Shown here: positions 7,587-16,700 of the stretch, one piece after another | How the letters are laid out: each line of letters starts with the position of its first letter | How positions within the stretch are numbered: position 1 is the first letter of the stretch | Origin: JBGRQA01 sp041725895 | GTDB taxonomy: Bacteria > Bacteroidota > Bacteroidia > Bacteroidales > Marinifilaceae | Length of the DNA stretch: 64,000 nucleotides | Reading direction: 5' to 3' | NCBI GenBank assembly: GCA_041725895.1 | Contig: JBGRQA010000006.1 | Span: 62,001-126,000 of the forward strand | The notes under the pieces: model-generated | Database searches by the model: none | What the model was told of the DNA's origin: nothing | What the model saw: the letters and a program-made list of their open reading frames with translations, nothing else | Position numbers and translations under genes: made by a program

Positions 7587-9038
7587 ATGACGAACAAAAG
7601 TGACAGCTTGCGAATTACAATTGGCCTTGAAATCCATGCGCAGCTAAAGACGCAAAGTAAAGCCTTCTCGGCTGATCCCAATCGCTATGGAGAACATTCC
7701 AATACAATGATCAGTCCCTATTCGCTCGGGCATCCGGGTACACTGCCCAGAGTGAATCAACAATTGGTTCATGCGGCAATTCTGCTCGGATTGGCTTGTC
7801 AATGTCGAATCAACCGCAAAAGTCAATTTTCCCGCAAGAATTACTTCTATCCCGACCTTCCCAAAGGCTATCAGATAACCCAGCAGGAAAATCCCATCTG
7901 TAAGGGAGGAAGAATTCCCATCCGGATAGGGGATCAAATTAGAGAGATTGCCCTGCAGCAAATCCACATGGAAGAAGATTCGGGCAAGAGCTCCCACCAA
8001 AAGGGAGATCCCTTTACCCGGATTGATTTGAACCGTAGCGGGGTTCCCCTACTGGAAATCGTTACTGCTCCCGAAATTCAAAATCCGGAAGAAGCACATG
8101 CCTTTGTCCGAGAAATCCGTCGTTTGCTGCGTCACCTGGAAATTAGTGATGCCAACATGGAAGAGGGAAGTTTGAGATGCGACGCCAACATCTCGGTTCA
8201 GCACCGGGATCAATTCGATCCCAACCTGAAAGTTGAGGTCAAAAACATCAATTCCATGAATTTTGTAAGAAAAGCCCTGCACTATGAAATCCTGCGCCAG
8301 AAGGAAATTTTGCAAAGCAATGGGAAACTGAAACGGGAAACCCGCAGGTATAATCCTGGACGCAACCAAACCCTTCCCCTTCGAACCAAGGAGGAAATTC
8401 AGGATTACCGCTATTTCCCCGAACCGGATTTGCCCCCCTTGCAAATTCAGCAAAACGAAATTGACACCCTCCGGAAACAGCTCCCAACCTCGCCCTGGGA
8501 ACTTGAAAAACAATTCGCAGAAGAATATCAATTGAAAACCAACCAGGCCCAATGGCTTGTTGATTCCCCGGAAACGGGGACCTTTTTCCGTCAAACTGCA
8601 CAATTTACCAAGCAGTACCGAGAAATTATCAAGTGGCTGATGGGGCCTATTCAGGCTCACCTTAAGGAAACAAAAAAAGAAATCACAGCTCTGGACATTC
8701 CCCCCGAACAATTGGCCAGCCTCATCAATATGATTGGGGAAGGAAATATAACTCATAATACAGCTGTTAACCAATTATTCCCTTTGCTTCTAAAAACGCC
8801 TAATTCAGATCTGCTGGAGCTTGCCCGCAAGGAAAACCTGATTCAAACAGGCAACAATGAACATTTAATGGTGATTATACAGGAAATAATTAGTAAATTT
8901 CCGGTCGAAGTTGAAAACTACCGGGCTGGCAAGATGAATCTTATCGGCTTTTTTATGGGTGAAGTCATGAAAGTCACTCAGGGGAAAGCCAATCCGCAGG
9001 TAGTACGAGCATTACTAACCAAATACTTGAATAACTAG
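7587..9038 (+). CDS. gatB: Asp-tRNA(Asn)/Glu-tRNA(Gln) amidotransferase subunit B
   Basis: tRNA-binding kinase-like subunit of the GatCAB complex, which amidates misacylated Glu-tRNA(Gln) and Asp-tRNA(Asn). The 483 residues include IGLEIHAQL, FYPDLPKGYQITQ, the DLNRSGVPLLEIVTAP block and MEEGSLRCDAN, then the GatB/YqeY-like helical C-terminus (GEVMKVTQGKANP). The start chosen is ATG 7587 (MTNKSDSLRITIG); the frame extends 19 codons further up without family support. gatA and gatC are not adjacent. Confidence 0.95.
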   Translation: MTNKSDSLRITIGLEIHAQLKTQSKAFSADPNRYGEHSNTMISPYSLGHPGTLPRVNQQLVHAAILLGLACQCRINRKSQFSRKNYFYPDLPKGYQITQQENPICKGGRIPIRIGDQIREIALQQIHMEEDSGKSSHQKGDPFTRIDLNRSGVPLLEIVTAPEIQNPEEAHAFVREIRRLLRHLEISDANMEEGSLRCDANISVQHRDQFDPNLKVEVKNINSMNFVRKALHYEILRQKEILQSNGKLKRETRRYNPGRNQTLPLRTKEEIQDYRYFPEPDLPPLQIQQNEIDTLRKQLPTSPWELEKQFAEEYQLKTNQAQWLVDSPETGTFFRQTAQFTKQYREIIKWLMGPIQAHLKETKKEITALDIPPEQLASLINMIGEGNITHNTAVNQLFPLLLKTPNSDLLELARKENLIQTGNNEHLMVIIQEIISKFPVEVENYRAGKMNLIGFFMGEVMKVTQGKANPQVVRALLTKYLNN

Positions 9039-9241
9039 GTTGATTGCTTAGAACACGAGATCCGTTTACTGCCAATTTGGGGTGCAGGTAAACGTCTCAA
9101 AAAGTTCTTGCAACAACTAAAAATGAACCTTTAAGGTAGAAAGTTAGCCATAGAAACAGATTCAACCCTCCGGATAAGGAGAAAATGGCTGTCTTCCCCA
9201 AAATGAAACGGGAATACCTTATAAAAAACTATTATTGAAAT

Positions 9242-10396
9242 ATGAAAAAACTATTAATGGCCCTTCCGCTTTTGTTATTTTGGGCCTGTAATCAAACTGA
9301 TGTAGTTAAGATAGAAGGATCCATAAGGAATGCAGAAGGCAAAACTCTTTACCTGGACAAACTTCATGTGGCCAAAACAGAAACCGTAGATTCAATTCAA
9401 TTGAACAAGGATGGAGAATTCGATTTCAAAGTAAAATCCACCCAACCTGAATTTTACATTCTGCGCCTATCCAACGGGAAAATTATCACCCTTCTTACAG
9501 AACCTCAGGAGCAGCTAAGCCTGCTAATCGACGGGAATAAAATGGACCGTGCCTACAGTGTGGAAGGTTCCAAAGGCTCGAAACTGGTGCAGGATTTGAA
9601 CGATCAACTGCACATTACCAAAGACAAATTGGCGGCCATTGTAAAGGAAGCCAAAGAGAAACAGGGACAGCCGGATTACCATCGAATCGCACAGAATCTG
9701 ACTGCTGACTATGTGGAAGCCATTCAAAAGCAACGTGAGTTTTCCATCAACTTCATCATGAAAAATGCCACCTCACTTTCCAGCTACATGGCATTGTATC
9801 AAAAGGTGGACAAGGAGAACTACACCCTAAACGAAAACAAGGACATCAAATTTGTAAAAATTGTGGCCTCTTCCATGAAGGCATTGTATCCCAATTCGGA
9901 ATATACAACCGCCATCCTGAACAACCTTAGCACAATGCAATCTGCTATCAACAACATGAAAATGAAGAAACTGATTGATCAGGTTGGCACGAACTATCCC
10001 GACATCAGTCTTCCCAATACAAAAGGCGATTCCATTGCACTGAGCTCATTGCAAGGAAAATTCATCGTTTTGAGCTTCTGGTCGGCTCGTGATGCCAATT
10101 CGCGCAAGGTGAACAAGACCCTGAAAAAGATTTACAGCAAATACCATGGCAAAGGTCTTGAAATCTACCAGGTTTCGGTAGACCAGAACAAATCGCAGTG
10201 GATCAATGCCATTCAACAGGATAAGTTGAAGTGGATCAATGTTTGCAATCCTGAAAACGGAAGTGCCATCGCGGCTCGCACCTACAATATTCAGCAAATT
10301 CCATCGAACTACCTAATCGATAAGAAAGGAGATATCGTAGGAAAGAACCTGTACGGAGTAGCACTGGAAGAAAAAATTCAGGAATTATTGAACTAG
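9242..10396 (+). CDS. DUF4369 / thioredoxin-like lipoprotein lacking both active-site cysteines
   Basis: Lipoprotein of 384 residues (lipobox FWACNQ). The N-terminal part (about 22-110) is a DUF4369-like beta domain (IEGSIRNAEGKTLYLDKL), followed by a helical linker and a TlpA/AhpC-like thioredoxin domain from about residue 250 (ISLPNTKGDSIALSSLQGK). Where relatives have FWASWCGPC this protein has FWSARDANSR, so neither cysteine of CxxC is present; the cis-proline loop (QQIPSNYLI) remains. A thiol oxidoreductase role is therefore excluded. A binding or assembly role in the periplasm is more likely. Followed 19 bp later by lpxH. Confidence 0.85.
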   Translation: MKKLLMALPLLLFWACNQTDVVKIEGSIRNAEGKTLYLDKLHVAKTETVDSIQLNKDGEFDFKVKSTQPEFYILRLSNGKIITLLTEPQEQLSLLIDGNKMDRAYSVEGSKGSKLVQDLNDQLHITKDKLAAIVKEAKEKQGQPDYHRIAQNLTADYVEAIQKQREFSINFIMKNATSLSSYMALYQKVDKENYTLNENKDIKFVKIVASSMKALYPNSEYTTAILNNLSTMQSAINNMKMKKLIDQVGTNYPDISLPNTKGDSIALSSLQGKFIVLSFWSARDANSRKVNKTLKKIYSKYHGKGLEIYQVSVDQNKSQWINAIQQDKLKWINVCNPENGSAIAARTYNIQQIPSNYLIDKKGDIVGKNLYGVALEEKIQELLN

Positions 10397-10415
10397 GAGG
10401 GGAAGGCTTCAAGCA

Positions 10416-11174
10416 ATGAGTGAAAAGAGAATCTACTTTGCCTCGGATGTCCACCTGGGAGCACCTGCTCTAAACAACAACAGAGAACGGGAAAAGCTTT
10501 TTGTAAAATGGCTCGACCAGGTAAAAGAGGATGCTGAAGCCATCTATCTGATGGGCGATATCTTCGATTTCTGGTTTGAGTACAAAAGAGCAGTACCTCG
10601 TGGATTCACAAGGGTATTGGGGAAACTGGCCGAAATAACCGACCGTGGAATTCCGGTGCATTTTTTCACAGGGAACCATGATATCTGGGTATTCGATTAC
10701 CTTCCCGAAGAGGTGGGGGTAATCGTACACAAGAAGGAATGGAGTACCGAAATTAAGGGGAAAAAGTTTTTTCTGGGCCATGGAGATGGATTGGGACCTT
10801 TTGACAAGAGTTACAAACTCCTGAAAAAGATTTTTACCAACCGCATTCTGCAATGGTGTTTCGCCCGCATCCATCCCAACTTGTCTATCTGGTTGGCCCA
10901 TCGCTGGTCGTCACACAGTAGATTAAAGGATGGAAAAGTGGAAGCTGACAGCTTTAGGGGACCCGATAAGGAGTGGCTGGTGCTGTTTGCCAAAGAAGAA
11001 CTGAAGAAGGTGCACTACGACTACTTCGTGTTTGGACACCGCCACTGGCCCTGCAATATCGACCTGGGCAATTCGAGCCGGTACATCAACACCGGCGACT
11101 GGATCACCCATTTCAGCTATGCCGTTTTCGACGGCGAAAAAATGGAAGTAAAAGAATTCGAAAAAGCAAAATAG
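10416..11174 (+). CDS. lpxH: UDP-2,3-diacylglucosamine diphosphatase (LpxH-like)
   Basis: Calcineurin-like metallophosphoesterase that hydrolyses UDP-2,3-diacylglucosamine to lipid X in lipid A synthesis. The 252 residues show all metal-binding blocks in order: SDVHLGAP, MGDIFDFWFEY, TGNHD, LGHGDGLG and FGHRHWP. The DFWFEY insert and LpxH-like spacing separate it from generic phosphoesterases. It starts 19 bp after the thioredoxin-like lipoprotein gene and may share its transcript. Confidence 0.88.
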   Translation: MSEKRIYFASDVHLGAPALNNNREREKLFVKWLDQVKEDAEAIYLMGDIFDFWFEYKRAVPRGFTRVLGKLAEITDRGIPVHFFTGNHDIWVFDYLPEEVGVIVHKKEWSTEIKGKKFFLGHGDGLGPFDKSYKLLKKIFTNRILQWCFARIHPNLSIWLAHRWSSHSRLKDGKVEADSFRGPDKEWLVLFAKEELKKVHYDYFVFGHRHWPCNIDLGNSSRYINTGDWITHFSYAVFDGEKMEVKEFEKAK

Positions 11175-11310
11175 ATAAAAGCAGTCCGATGGGCTGCTTT
11201 TTTTGTTTTCATGATATGAATGATCAATTGGAAAAGACCCGACCGATTCCTCTCCTCAATTCCAAATAAATTCCTTTACTTAGCATATACAAAATCACAA
11301 TATCAAAAAT

Positions 11311-12684
11311 ATGGAATTCATCTTTCTGGCTGGAGGCCTTGTACTGGGCTTTCTTTTTGCCTTCCTGACAAGCAGAATCAAATTATCGAAAGTAAAAGCC
11401 CAAAACCGGGTGGAACTTTTAAAACAGGAACAAAGTTATCAACAGGATATGAACCGCCTGGAACAAAATACTTCCATTTTGCAGGAACGAAACCTCCATT
11501 TGCAGCGCGAAAAACAGGAATTGCACGAATTCCTTGCTCAGGCACGGGAAAAGAACGAGAACCTGAACCGATTGAATTCCATTGCCACTACAGAACAGAA
11601 AAACCTGGAGGAGAAGCTGGCCAATCAGAAAATGGAACTGGAGGAGCTACAGGAACGCCTTCAAACAGAATTTGAGAACATTGCCACCCGCATTCTAAAA
11701 CAGAATTCGCAGGAATTTACCCAATCCAACCAGAAAAACATGGGCGAGATCCTGAATCCGCTAAAGGAAAAATTGCTGGCTTTCGAGAAAAAAGTAGAGG
11801 AAACCTACGACAAGGAGCTGCGCGACAAAATCAGCCTGAAGGAGGAAGTAAAAAAACTATACGAACTGAACAGCAGAATCAGCGACGAGGCCAACAACCT
11901 GACCAAGGCCCTGAAAGGGGATGTGAAGAAGCAGGGAAACTGGGGCGAAGTGGTACTGGAACGAATCCTGGAACGATCCGGATTGAACAAAGGGGAAGAA
12001 TACGAACGGGAGGTGGTGACCCAAAACGGCGATGGCCAGCAAATCCGGCCCGATGTAATCATCCGCCTACCGGAAGAGAAGCACATCATCATCGATTCCA
12101 AAGTCTCGCTGGTGGCCTACGAGCGCTACGTGAACGCCAATGGCGAAGAGAACAAGGAGAAATTCGTTCGGGAACACATCGCTTCGCTGAAGGCCCATGT
12201 AAAGGAACTGGCCGGAAAACATTACCAAAGCTCCGCGAGTTTGAACACCCCCGACTTTGTATTAATGTTTGTGCCCATTGAATCCTCTTTTGCCATGGCC
12301 GTGCAAGCCGACCAGGAATTGTTTAGCTATGCCTGGGACAGCAAGATTGTTATCGTGAGCCCCTCTACCCTTCTGGCTACCCTGCGTACCATTGCCTCCA
12401 TCTGGAAACAGGAGAACCAGAACCGGAACGTGATGGAGATTGCCCGACAAGGAGGTGCCCTTTACGATAAGTTTGTGGCCTTTACCGAAGATCTGCAGAA
12501 ACTGGGCCGACGACTGGAAGAAACCCACACCACCTACCAGGAATCCATGAAGAAGCTATCCGATGGCAAAGGCAACCTGGTTCGACGGGCCGAAAGCATT
12601 CGCGAACTGGGAGCCAAAGTGAAAAAACGCTTGCCCCAAAATCTGCTGGACAAAATGAGGGAGCAGGATGCCATTGAGGAGTAA
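11311..12684 (+). CDS. rmuC: RmuC-family DNA recombination protein
   Basis: Predicted nuclease-related protein that limits DNA inversions at short inverted repeats (known from E. coli RmuC). The 457 residues have an N-terminal membrane helix (about 1-20), a long coiled coil (about 25-140), and the RmuC domain with GNWGEVVLERILE, RPDVIIRLPEEK and IIDSKVSLVAYERY, whose D-x-K pattern resembles a PD-(D/E)xK core. Its presence beside perfect inverted repeats elsewhere in the window is probably coincidental. Confidence 0.92.
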   Translation: MEFIFLAGGLVLGFLFAFLTSRIKLSKVKAQNRVELLKQEQSYQQDMNRLEQNTSILQERNLHLQREKQELHEFLAQAREKNENLNRLNSIATTEQKNLEEKLANQKMELEELQERLQTEFENIATRILKQNSQEFTQSNQKNMGEILNPLKEKLLAFEKKVEETYDKELRDKISLKEEVKKLYELNSRISDEANNLTKALKGDVKKQGNWGEVVLERILERSGLNKGEEYEREVVTQNGDGQQIRPDVIIRLPEEKHIIIDSKVSLVAYERYVNANGEENKEKFVREHIASLKAHVKELAGKHYQSSASLNTPDFVLMFVPIESSFAMAVQADQELFSYAWDSKIVIVSPSTLLATLRTIASIWKQENQNRNVMEIARQGGALYDKFVAFTEDLQKLGRRLEETHTTYQESMKKLSDGKGNLVRRAESIRELGAKVKKRLPQNLLDKMREQDAIEE

Positions 12685-12695
12685 AACCGATTACG

Positions 12696-12785
12696 AACCA
12701 CAAAGGAACGCCAAGTATTTCGCAAAGAACGCAAAGGAAAATGAGTCTAAAGATTCTTTGTGCCCTTTGAGTAAACTTTGTGGTT
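12696..12785. repeat. Imperfect inverted-repeat intergenic element
   Basis: Begins AACCACAAAG and ends with its exact complement CTTTGTGGTT; the interior repeats CAAAG/CTTTG words. It follows rmuC directly and could act as a terminator. Its look is that of dispersed intergenic repeats in Bacteroidota. Confidence 0.5.
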
Positions 12786-12937
12786 AGGTTTTCTAATTTC
12801 ACTTTAATTAACACTCACCTCTTTCAATATTATGTAAATTTAACTAGTTTTAGAGTTCACATTGTAAAGGAGTAGGTTCAATTCCAATTCGCAAAACAAC
12901 TCGGAGCTTCCTCCCCTCACTAAAACTGGTAAACTCT

Positions 12938-14131
12938 ATGCTTCAAAAATGTTCTCAACTACTCAAAAGAAGTATCCTGATTCTGGTGGTTGTTTCCGCC
13001 GGATTTGCCCTGACAAACTGCAATCAATCCATTGAGGATACCTCAATCAAAACCATCCAATTGGCGGATTTGAACGAAAAACAGTCCATCGATGCAACTC
13101 AAATGGTGAAACACATCCAATTAATCCCCCTGGAATTCAATGAGGATTGTGCCATTGAAAGCTTAGATCAAATTGATCTCTACCGGGACACTATTTTTAT
13201 CCTTTCCAACGATCAACTTTTTCTGTTCAACAAAAAGGGAAAATTCATTAGCAAATTTGCCTCCGTTGGCAAAGGCCCAGGAGAATATCTCTCAGCATTC
13301 AATTTCTCCATCGACAGAAAAGCCAAACAGATCTGTATCTACGATTACATGCAGGATAAAATTCAGGTGTACGATATCAAGGGCAAGTTCATAAAAAAGA
13401 TCCCCATTGGAAAATCCTGGCAAACCATCGACAATGGGAATGGAAACTATGTAAGCTACCCTCTGAATATTTTAGGAAACCAACCACACAGTATAGTTGT
13501 GGTAAACACCCAAGGAGATACCTTGAAAACCTTTAACAATTTTTTAAAATTTAAACTAACAGGTAATCCTTTTCTTATCCATCACGTTGGGGCCCTATAC
13601 AAAAAGAAAAACCAGATCGCCTTTCACCAGTATTTATCGGACACTCTTTTCTATGTAAATACAGAAAAACTGGAATTGATTCCCCACTATATTTTGAAAG
13701 GCTTCAACACCCTTCCCCTTCGATTTTTGGGCGACATAGAAGCCTTCGAGAAATCTTCTGACAACTATTCCTGGCTGAATAGAATTCAGGAATCAGCCAA
13801 CTATCTCTACCTAACTTTCAAAAACGAGGGAAGCAGGAAAAACATTCTCTACTCAAAACAGGATGATAAACTGCTTCTGGTTCCAAAATTGGATTCCACA
13901 ATTACTACGAACAATTTGACCCCCTACTTTTGGCCCGATCAAATAACCGAAAACGACCAGGTAATTAATGGATGGACAGCAGTCTCCTTTCTTGAAAAAT
14001 TCAAACGAATTAAGGCCGAGGAAGCCAATGTAAATTTTTTAAAGGAACACGGTATCGAAAACTTTTCCGCCCTTTACCAATCGATTCAAAAGAATGACAA
14101 TCCCATAATTCAGATCACCACCTTAAATTAG
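12938..14131 (+). CDS. 6-bladed beta-propeller lipoprotein
   Basis: Exported lipoprotein of 397 residues (lipobox LTNCNQ near residue 28). The middle shows repeated four-strand blades typical of the Bacteroidota 6-bladed beta-propeller family: a RDTIFILSNDQLFLFNKKGK block, then GKGPGEYLSAFNFSID and KIQVYDIKGKFIKKI. Such proteins are usually found with polysaccharide-use or surface functions, but no SusCD pair or peptidase is adjacent. Substrate unknown. A bidirectional terminator lies about 290 bp downstream. Confidence 0.8.
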   Translation: MLQKCSQLLKRSILILVVVSAGFALTNCNQSIEDTSIKTIQLADLNEKQSIDATQMVKHIQLIPLEFNEDCAIESLDQIDLYRDTIFILSNDQLFLFNKKGKFISKFASVGKGPGEYLSAFNFSIDRKAKQICIYDYMQDKIQVYDIKGKFIKKIPIGKSWQTIDNGNGNYVSYPLNILGNQPHSIVVVNTQGDTLKTFNNFLKFKLTGNPFLIHHVGALYKKKNQIAFHQYLSDTLFYVNTEKLELIPHYILKGFNTLPLRFLGDIEAFEKSSDNYSWLNRIQESANYLYLTFKNEGSRKNILYSKQDDKLLLVPKLDSTITTNNLTPYFWPDQITENDQVINGWTAVSFLEKFKRIKAEEANVNFLKEHGIENFSALYQSIQKNDNPIIQITTLN

Positions 14132-14249
14132 GAAATATTCGATTGGGGGTGCATTAATTTTCGGAAGGTTATTATTTACCTGAGTTCGATTATTAATATC
14201 TTGAATTTATCTGATTAAAGGATATTGCTATGATTCAAGTTACAACAAT

Positions 14250-14330
14250 CGTCATCCTGATCCCGAAAGCTTTCGGGATCAGGATCTGTTCTTTTCAATT
14301 AAAAGATTCCGAAATAAATTCGGAATGACG
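14250..14330. repeat. REP/MITE-like repeat, copy 1
   Basis: Starts CGTCATCCTGATCCCG and ends CGGAATGACG, so its ends are inverted copies of each other. The first part is a perfect hairpin around AAGCTT (GATCCCGAAAGC / GCTTTCGGGATC). The last part GAAATAAATTC recurs in copy 2 at 15473-15583. This type of GTCATCCTGA element is widespread in Bacteroidota as far as I recall. Confidence 0.7.
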
Positions 14331-14424
14331 AAAAGTTTTGAATTTCTATATATAGATTCTATTTTTTTAAATCGAACTCAGGTTGTTAATCAGACCTTAA
14401 TTCGTTTAAAAACGCTTAGCCCTT

Positions 14425-14465
14425 AAAAATAGAAAAAGCCCGGCAAAACCGGGCTTTCTATTTTT
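14425..14465. terminator. Bidirectional intrinsic terminator
   Basis: GC-rich GCCCGG / CCGGGC stem extended by AAAAATAGAAA / TTTCTATTTTT, loop CAAAA. It sits between convergent genes (beta-propeller lipoprotein and ppa). Confidence 0.8.
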
Positions 14466-14604
14466 AGCCTGTTACAGGCATTCTTCAAATTTCTTACAGC
14501 AGGCAATTACCAACCAGAGGCCTATCACACTACTACTAGCTTGTGGCTTGCAGCTTGGAGCTTCTAACTTGTAACCTACCTACAAATCGAAAGCTTCGAA
14601 AAAA

Positions 14605-15276
14605 CTACACGTGCTTCAAAATATCTTCCAGATTCTCGAAACGCTGCTTGTAATCGTTCATCGAACGAACAATTACCTCGTGAGCCTCTTCCACCCCGTA
14701 AACGTGGGTAATTTCGGCCTGACGATCCAAACCGGGCATATCCTTATAGGTCAGGAAGTAGTGTCTCAAGCGATCCAGAATCACTTGCGGACAGTCGGCA
14801 ATATCCTTGAACTCCCCGTAGGTAGCATCGTTGTTAAGTACTGCAATAATCTTATCATCCGCCTCATTTCCATCAATCATACGGAAACCGCCAATGGGAC
14901 GCACCTCAGCAATAATATCGCCGTGAGCAATGGACCGCTCGGTCAAAACACAAATATCCAAAGGATCCGCATCCCCCTTAATTCCTTCCCTTCCGGAACG
15001 ATCGCCACAATATTCTCCCACTGTTTCACCACAATAGGTTTGAGGTAGAAATCCGTACAATGCCGGAATCACATTGGAATATTTTTGGGGACGATCAATT
15101 TTCAGGTAACCACTCACCTTGTCCACCTCATACTTTACAGTATCGGTAGGAACCATCTCAATGAAAGCCATCACCGAGTTGGGTGCATCATCGCCCACAT
15201 CAAGCCCATGCCAGGGATGCGACTTGTATCGCAAGCCCATCAATCTTGCAATCGGATCGTTTACTTTATTTCCCAT
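14605..15276 (-). CDS. ppa: Soluble inorganic pyrophosphatase, family I
   Basis: Hydrolyses pyrophosphate in the cytoplasm. The 223 residues carry the family I core: YEVDKVSGYLKIDRP, YGFLPQTY and the metal site DADPLDICVL with DGNEADDKI. It is longer than the E. coli enzyme because of N- and C-terminal extensions, as in other Bacteroidota. The same window also encodes a membrane pyrophosphatase (3731-6226), so the cell can either waste or harvest the energy of PPi. Confidence 0.93.
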   Translation of the reverse strand: MGNKVNDPIARLMGLRYKSHPWHGLDVGDDAPNSVMAFIEMVPTDTVKYEVDKVSGYLKIDRPQKYSNVIPALYGFLPQTYCGETVGEYCGDRSGREGIKGDADPLDICVLTERSIAHGDIIAEVRPIGGFRMIDGNEADDKIIAVLNNDATYGEFKDIADCPQVILDRLRHYFLTYKDMPGLDRQAEITHVYGVEEAHEVIVRSMNDYKQRFENLEDILKHV

Positions 15277-15962
15277 ACGAAAATGAATAATTTTTTAATT
15301 CTAATAACAAAAGTAAGAAAACATAGCGGAAAGTCCACCTCACCAACAATCGATTTCGGTAGTAAAGAGCAATTTGAGTATTTTCCGCCAATCATAAAAA
15401 AGAGGGGCCACCTTGGTTTTGCCCGGGAAAAGAGGATTGGGGAAAGGAAGATGGACAAAAATAAAAGTTCCTGTCATTCTGATCCCGAAAGCTTTTGGGA
15501 TGTTTCAGAACCGGGCTTGCGAGTTCAACGGAGTTTATCTTTTAATCATTGATAATGAGATCCTGAAATAAATTCAGGATGACGATCAGAATTGTATATT
15601 TCCATTTTTATACCCCCTCATCCCTACCTGCTCACCTCCCAACAGGCGTCAATTCTAAGATGCAAAACCTCCTCCCTTTTTTCCGTCCATCTTGGTAGAA
15701 ACTGCGGTAACCAGCCTTCTCTTTTGGTTGTACAGGACGAGAGAGAATCCTTAGGGAAACTCCACACGGAACTACTGTATTCCTGACACTTACGCCACAA
15801 ACTCCTATACCCCTTACAGCATCAGGGATGCACAACAATTTAACATTTTTCTTAATTTTTTCATTGTCCAATCCTTCAAATATGGTTAACTTACAGATAG
15901 TTATTCGTTTCGTTAAGTGTTTAATCGGTTAGGCCCCTGGTCCAACCATAATTCTAAATTCT
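15277..15962. other. Gene-free spacer with repeat copy 2
   Basis: 686 bp between the divergent ppa and the gene at 15963. Apart from the repeat at 15473-15583 I see only short pyrimidine-rich stretches and no supported ORF. Confidence 0.65.
15473..15583. repeat. REP/MITE-like repeat, copy 2
   Basis: Starts GTCATTCTGATCCCGAAAGC and ends GAAATAAATTCAGGATGAC, the same termini and inner words as copy 1 but with a longer, different middle (111 bp against about 80). Ends are inverted relative to each other. Confidence 0.7.
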
Positions 15963-16700
15963 ATGGCACACACAGATGATTTGAATGCCCTTTTGGAAAC
16001 ATTAAATGCCATTCCAAAAGAAAATTTAAAACCCTTAAACATGCCGGCAAAAACGGCAACCCAGGAAGCAGAAAATCTGTACTACTGGGCAAACAAGGAC
16101 CTGGCTGAACTCCAAAGGGCAGGCCTGGGTGAAACGAAAATTGCCCAACTACTGGTTCGGGCCGGAGCCTTGCACCAGGCCCAGTCCGACTGGATTGATG
16201 AGAAGCACGAAAAGGAGAATTCTGAAATCCTTTGGAAGGAAGAAACCCCCATGGCTTTCGATCTGCAGGCCGAACTGGAGCACACCTTCCGCTTTGCCTA
16301 CCGAAACGATGAAGCAAGACGGAAAAGCATCCAGGAGATTGCCGAAGGAAATGGACACGATGACCTGATTCAGGATCTGAACGACTACGCCAACATTGGC
16401 AGGAAGCATCCGGAGCCCCTGCAGGCCATTAATTTCGACATGACCAAGCTGGATCTGGCGGCTGATACCTCCGACCGGTTGGCAGGATTGCTGGCACAGG
16501 TGAATGGAGCACGGGAAACCAACAGCGAGGCCAAACTGCTGCGCGACCGAGCCTATACCCACCTCAAGGAGCTGGTAGACGAGATTCGCGAATACGGAAA
16601 ATTCGTGTTCTGGAAGGATGCCGAAAAACTGGAGCACTACAGCAGCGGCTACCACCGTAAAACCTCCAATAAAAGAAAAGAGGAAGAAATACACCAATAG
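15963..16700 (+). CDS. Unrecognised helical protein upstream of a CCCGGGA array
   Basis: I do not recognise a family. The 245 residues are soluble and look all-helical, rich in Ala, Leu, Glu, Lys and Asp, with no signal peptide, no membrane helix and no cysteine. Notable stretches are an aromatic NLYYWANKDLAELQ near 40, a central FDLQAELEHTFRFAYRNDEAR, and a basic, polar C-terminus (HRKTSNKRKEEEIHQ). The 20-21-bp CCCGGGA array begins 14 bp after its stop. In the same frame the array stays open except for three stops, so the array could be a decayed coding tail or a linked DNA element. The basic tail would suit DNA binding; that is inference. Confidence 0.75.
   Translation: MAHTDDLNALLETLNAIPKENLKPLNMPAKTATQEAENLYYWANKDLAELQRAGLGETKIAQLLVRAGALHQAQSDWIDEKHEKENSEILWKEETPMAFDLQAELEHTFRFAYRNDEARRKSIQEIAEGNGHDDLIQDLNDYANIGRKHPEPLQAINFDMTKLDLAADTSDRLAGLLAQVNGARETNSEAKLLRDRAYTHLKELVDEIREYGKFVFWKDAEKLEHYSSGYHRKTSNKRKEEEIHQ

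Larger units (their letters stand above)
14132..14604. other. Gene-free spacer with a REP-like repeat and a terminator
   Basis: 473 bp. Holds the repeat at 14250-14330, the terminator at 14425-14465, and an ACTTG/GCTTG-word-rich stretch at about 14535-14570 like those at 28.85 and 57.45 kb. No supported gene. Confidence 0.7.

Noticed and set aside
8049..8774. Long minus-strand ORF inside gatB (241 codons)
   Set aside because: Shadow of gatB; low-complexity Phe/Gly-rich translation typical of antisense frames.
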